From NCBI GenBank assembly GCA_017420125.1, contig JAFOJR010000133.1:1-6129 (forward strand): a stretch of 6,129 bases of DNA. The letters run 5' to 3'. A program made the translations under genes and the position numbers. This DNA is from Oscillospiraceae bacterium. Lineage in GTDB: Bacteria; Bacillota; Clostridia; Oscillospirales; Oscillospiraceae. Below, piece after piece: positions 5,422-6,129 of the stretch. The notes beneath the pieces were generated by a model. It was not told where the DNA came from and did not search any database. It saw nothing but the letters and a program-made list of their open reading frames with translations. The first letter of the stretch is position 1. Each line of letters begins with the position of its first letter.

Positions 5422-6129
5422 TTATGGTTCGGTTTTCGCACTGGGAGAGGGAGCACTGCTTTCGGAAGCTGCCTCAGAAGGAGAAGGCGCCGGACTTGCG
5501 CTTTCTTTTTTTGTTGTGTTTTCTGTATTCGCCGGCTTTTCTGTCTCGGCGGCAGCGGAGGGACTTGGAGACGGCGAGGCGTCGGGGGTCGTTTCCGCGG
5601 GAGCGGGACTTTCCGCAACAGATGCCGAAGGAGAGACAGAAGGAGTGGGCAGGGCGTCGATGACTTCCTGCGGGATGGTGTGGGACTTCAGATAGGCAAG
5701 CCATTGTTCACAGGCCTTTTTCTGCAAATGAATGCCGTCAGATGTGAAGTCGCTGGGCAAACAGCCGTTTTCATCTGCAACAGCCTCTGCGACGTTGATG
5801 TAGAAAACCTGCTTTTCCTGCGCAACAGCAAAGATGCGCTGGTTAAACATTTGAATACGATCATTGTTGTATATATTGCTGCTGGCGGACTTTTCTTCGC
5901 TGACCGGCAAAATGGACTGGAGATAGATGATGGCATCCGGCGAAATTTCCTGGATGGCATCCACAAGCTTTGCATACTGCGCTTGAAATTGATCCAGACT
6001 GACCCAGCCCAGTTCATTCAGCCCCAACATAATATATACCTTTTTAAAATTGGAGTTTGCGCGCAAGGCGTCCAGCACAGAAATTTTTGTTCCGTCTTCC
6101 TGCTTGACAGTTTCGCGTGTAAACACGGT
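5422..6129 (-). CDS. SGNH/GDSL hydrolase, C-terminal part, with Pro/Ser/Ala-rich tail
   Basis: The reading frame is open across the right edge, so the N-terminus, including the GDS nucleophile block, lies outside the window; the GTG at 6126 is not a credible start. In the 235 visible residues, block III is 'IMLGLNELGW' (33-42, oxyanion Asn38) and block V is 'SDGIHL' (130-135, catalytic Asp131 and His134), as in SGNH esterases and acyltransferase-like proteins. The segment 'SLDQFQAQYAKLVDAIQEISPDA' spans the helix between them. After about residue 160 the sequence turns into a 74-residue Pro/Ser/Ala/Glu/Thr-rich tail with no sorting signal or membrane segment. SGNH proteins of this type are usually extracytoplasmic and remove or transfer acyl groups on surface glycans; substrate here is unknown. 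The following gene is the DUF4358 lipoprotein. Confidence 0.85.
   Translation of the reverse strand, partial: TVFTRETVKQEDGTKISVLDALRANSNFKKVYIMLGLNELGWVSLDQFQAQYAKLVDAIQEISPDAIIYLQSILPVSEEKSASSNIYNNDRIQMFNQRIFAVAQEKQVFYINVAEAVADENGCLPSDFTSDGIHLQKKACEQWLAYLKSHTIPQEVIDALPTPSVSPSASVAESPAPAETTPDASPSPSPSAAAETEKPANTENTTKKESASPAPSPSEAASESSAPSPSAKTEP
5425..5648 (-). other. Low-complexity Pro/Ser/Ala-rich C-terminal tail of the SGNH protein
   Basis: About 74 residues made almost wholly of P, S, A, E, T with a few K and N, containing runs such as 'SPSPSPSAAAE' and 'SPAPSPSEAASES'. It starts after 'IDALP' and continues to the stop. It is probably disordered and extended, as in wall-spanning or surface linkers, but no anchor, LPXTG or cell-wall-binding repeat follows it. 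Confidence 0.75.

Overview
The window carries eight genes, all on the minus strand, so transcription runs from right to left in these coordinates. Roughly balanced base composition, strong GGAGG-type ribosome binding sites, sigma-A-like promoters, 'LCAC'-type lipoprotein signals and a DUF4358 lipoprotein together suggest a Gram-positive Firmicute, most likely an anaerobic Clostridia member (Oscillospirales/Lachnospirales type). This is inferred from style and gene families only, and the species cannot be named from the sequence.

Right end (4887-6129): the C-terminal part of an SGNH/GDSL hydrolase with a long Pro/Ser/Ala-rich tail, cut by the window edge, followed by a small DUF4358 lipoprotein. 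A strong hairpin terminator closes this envelope-related unit at about 4825-4858.

Middle (801-4769): a complete polyamine ABC transporter operon in the canonical order potA-potB-potC-potD. It is headed by a near-consensus promoter (TTGACT, 17 bp, TATAGT). PotA is the ATPase, PotB and PotC are the two permeases, and PotD is a lipid-anchored spermidine/putrescine-binding protein. Junctions are tight: 20 bp between potA and potB, a 4-base ATGA overlap between potB and potC, and 2 bp between potC and potD. This indicates co-transcription and translational coupling.

Left end (1-750): a hotdog-fold acyl-CoA thioesterase of the FlK-like family and, 6 bp downstream, a YbaK/EbsC-type aminoacyl-tRNA deacylase cut by the left edge. 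They may be read through from the pot operon, since no clear terminator follows potD. They also have a plausible promoter of their own in the 99-bp gap.

Most of the window is ordinary housekeeping and transport content. I found no convincing undescribed system. The points most worth a second look are the substituted ligand-pocket positions in PotD, the SGNH/DUF4358 pair with its disordered tail, and the coupled thioesterase/deacylase pair.
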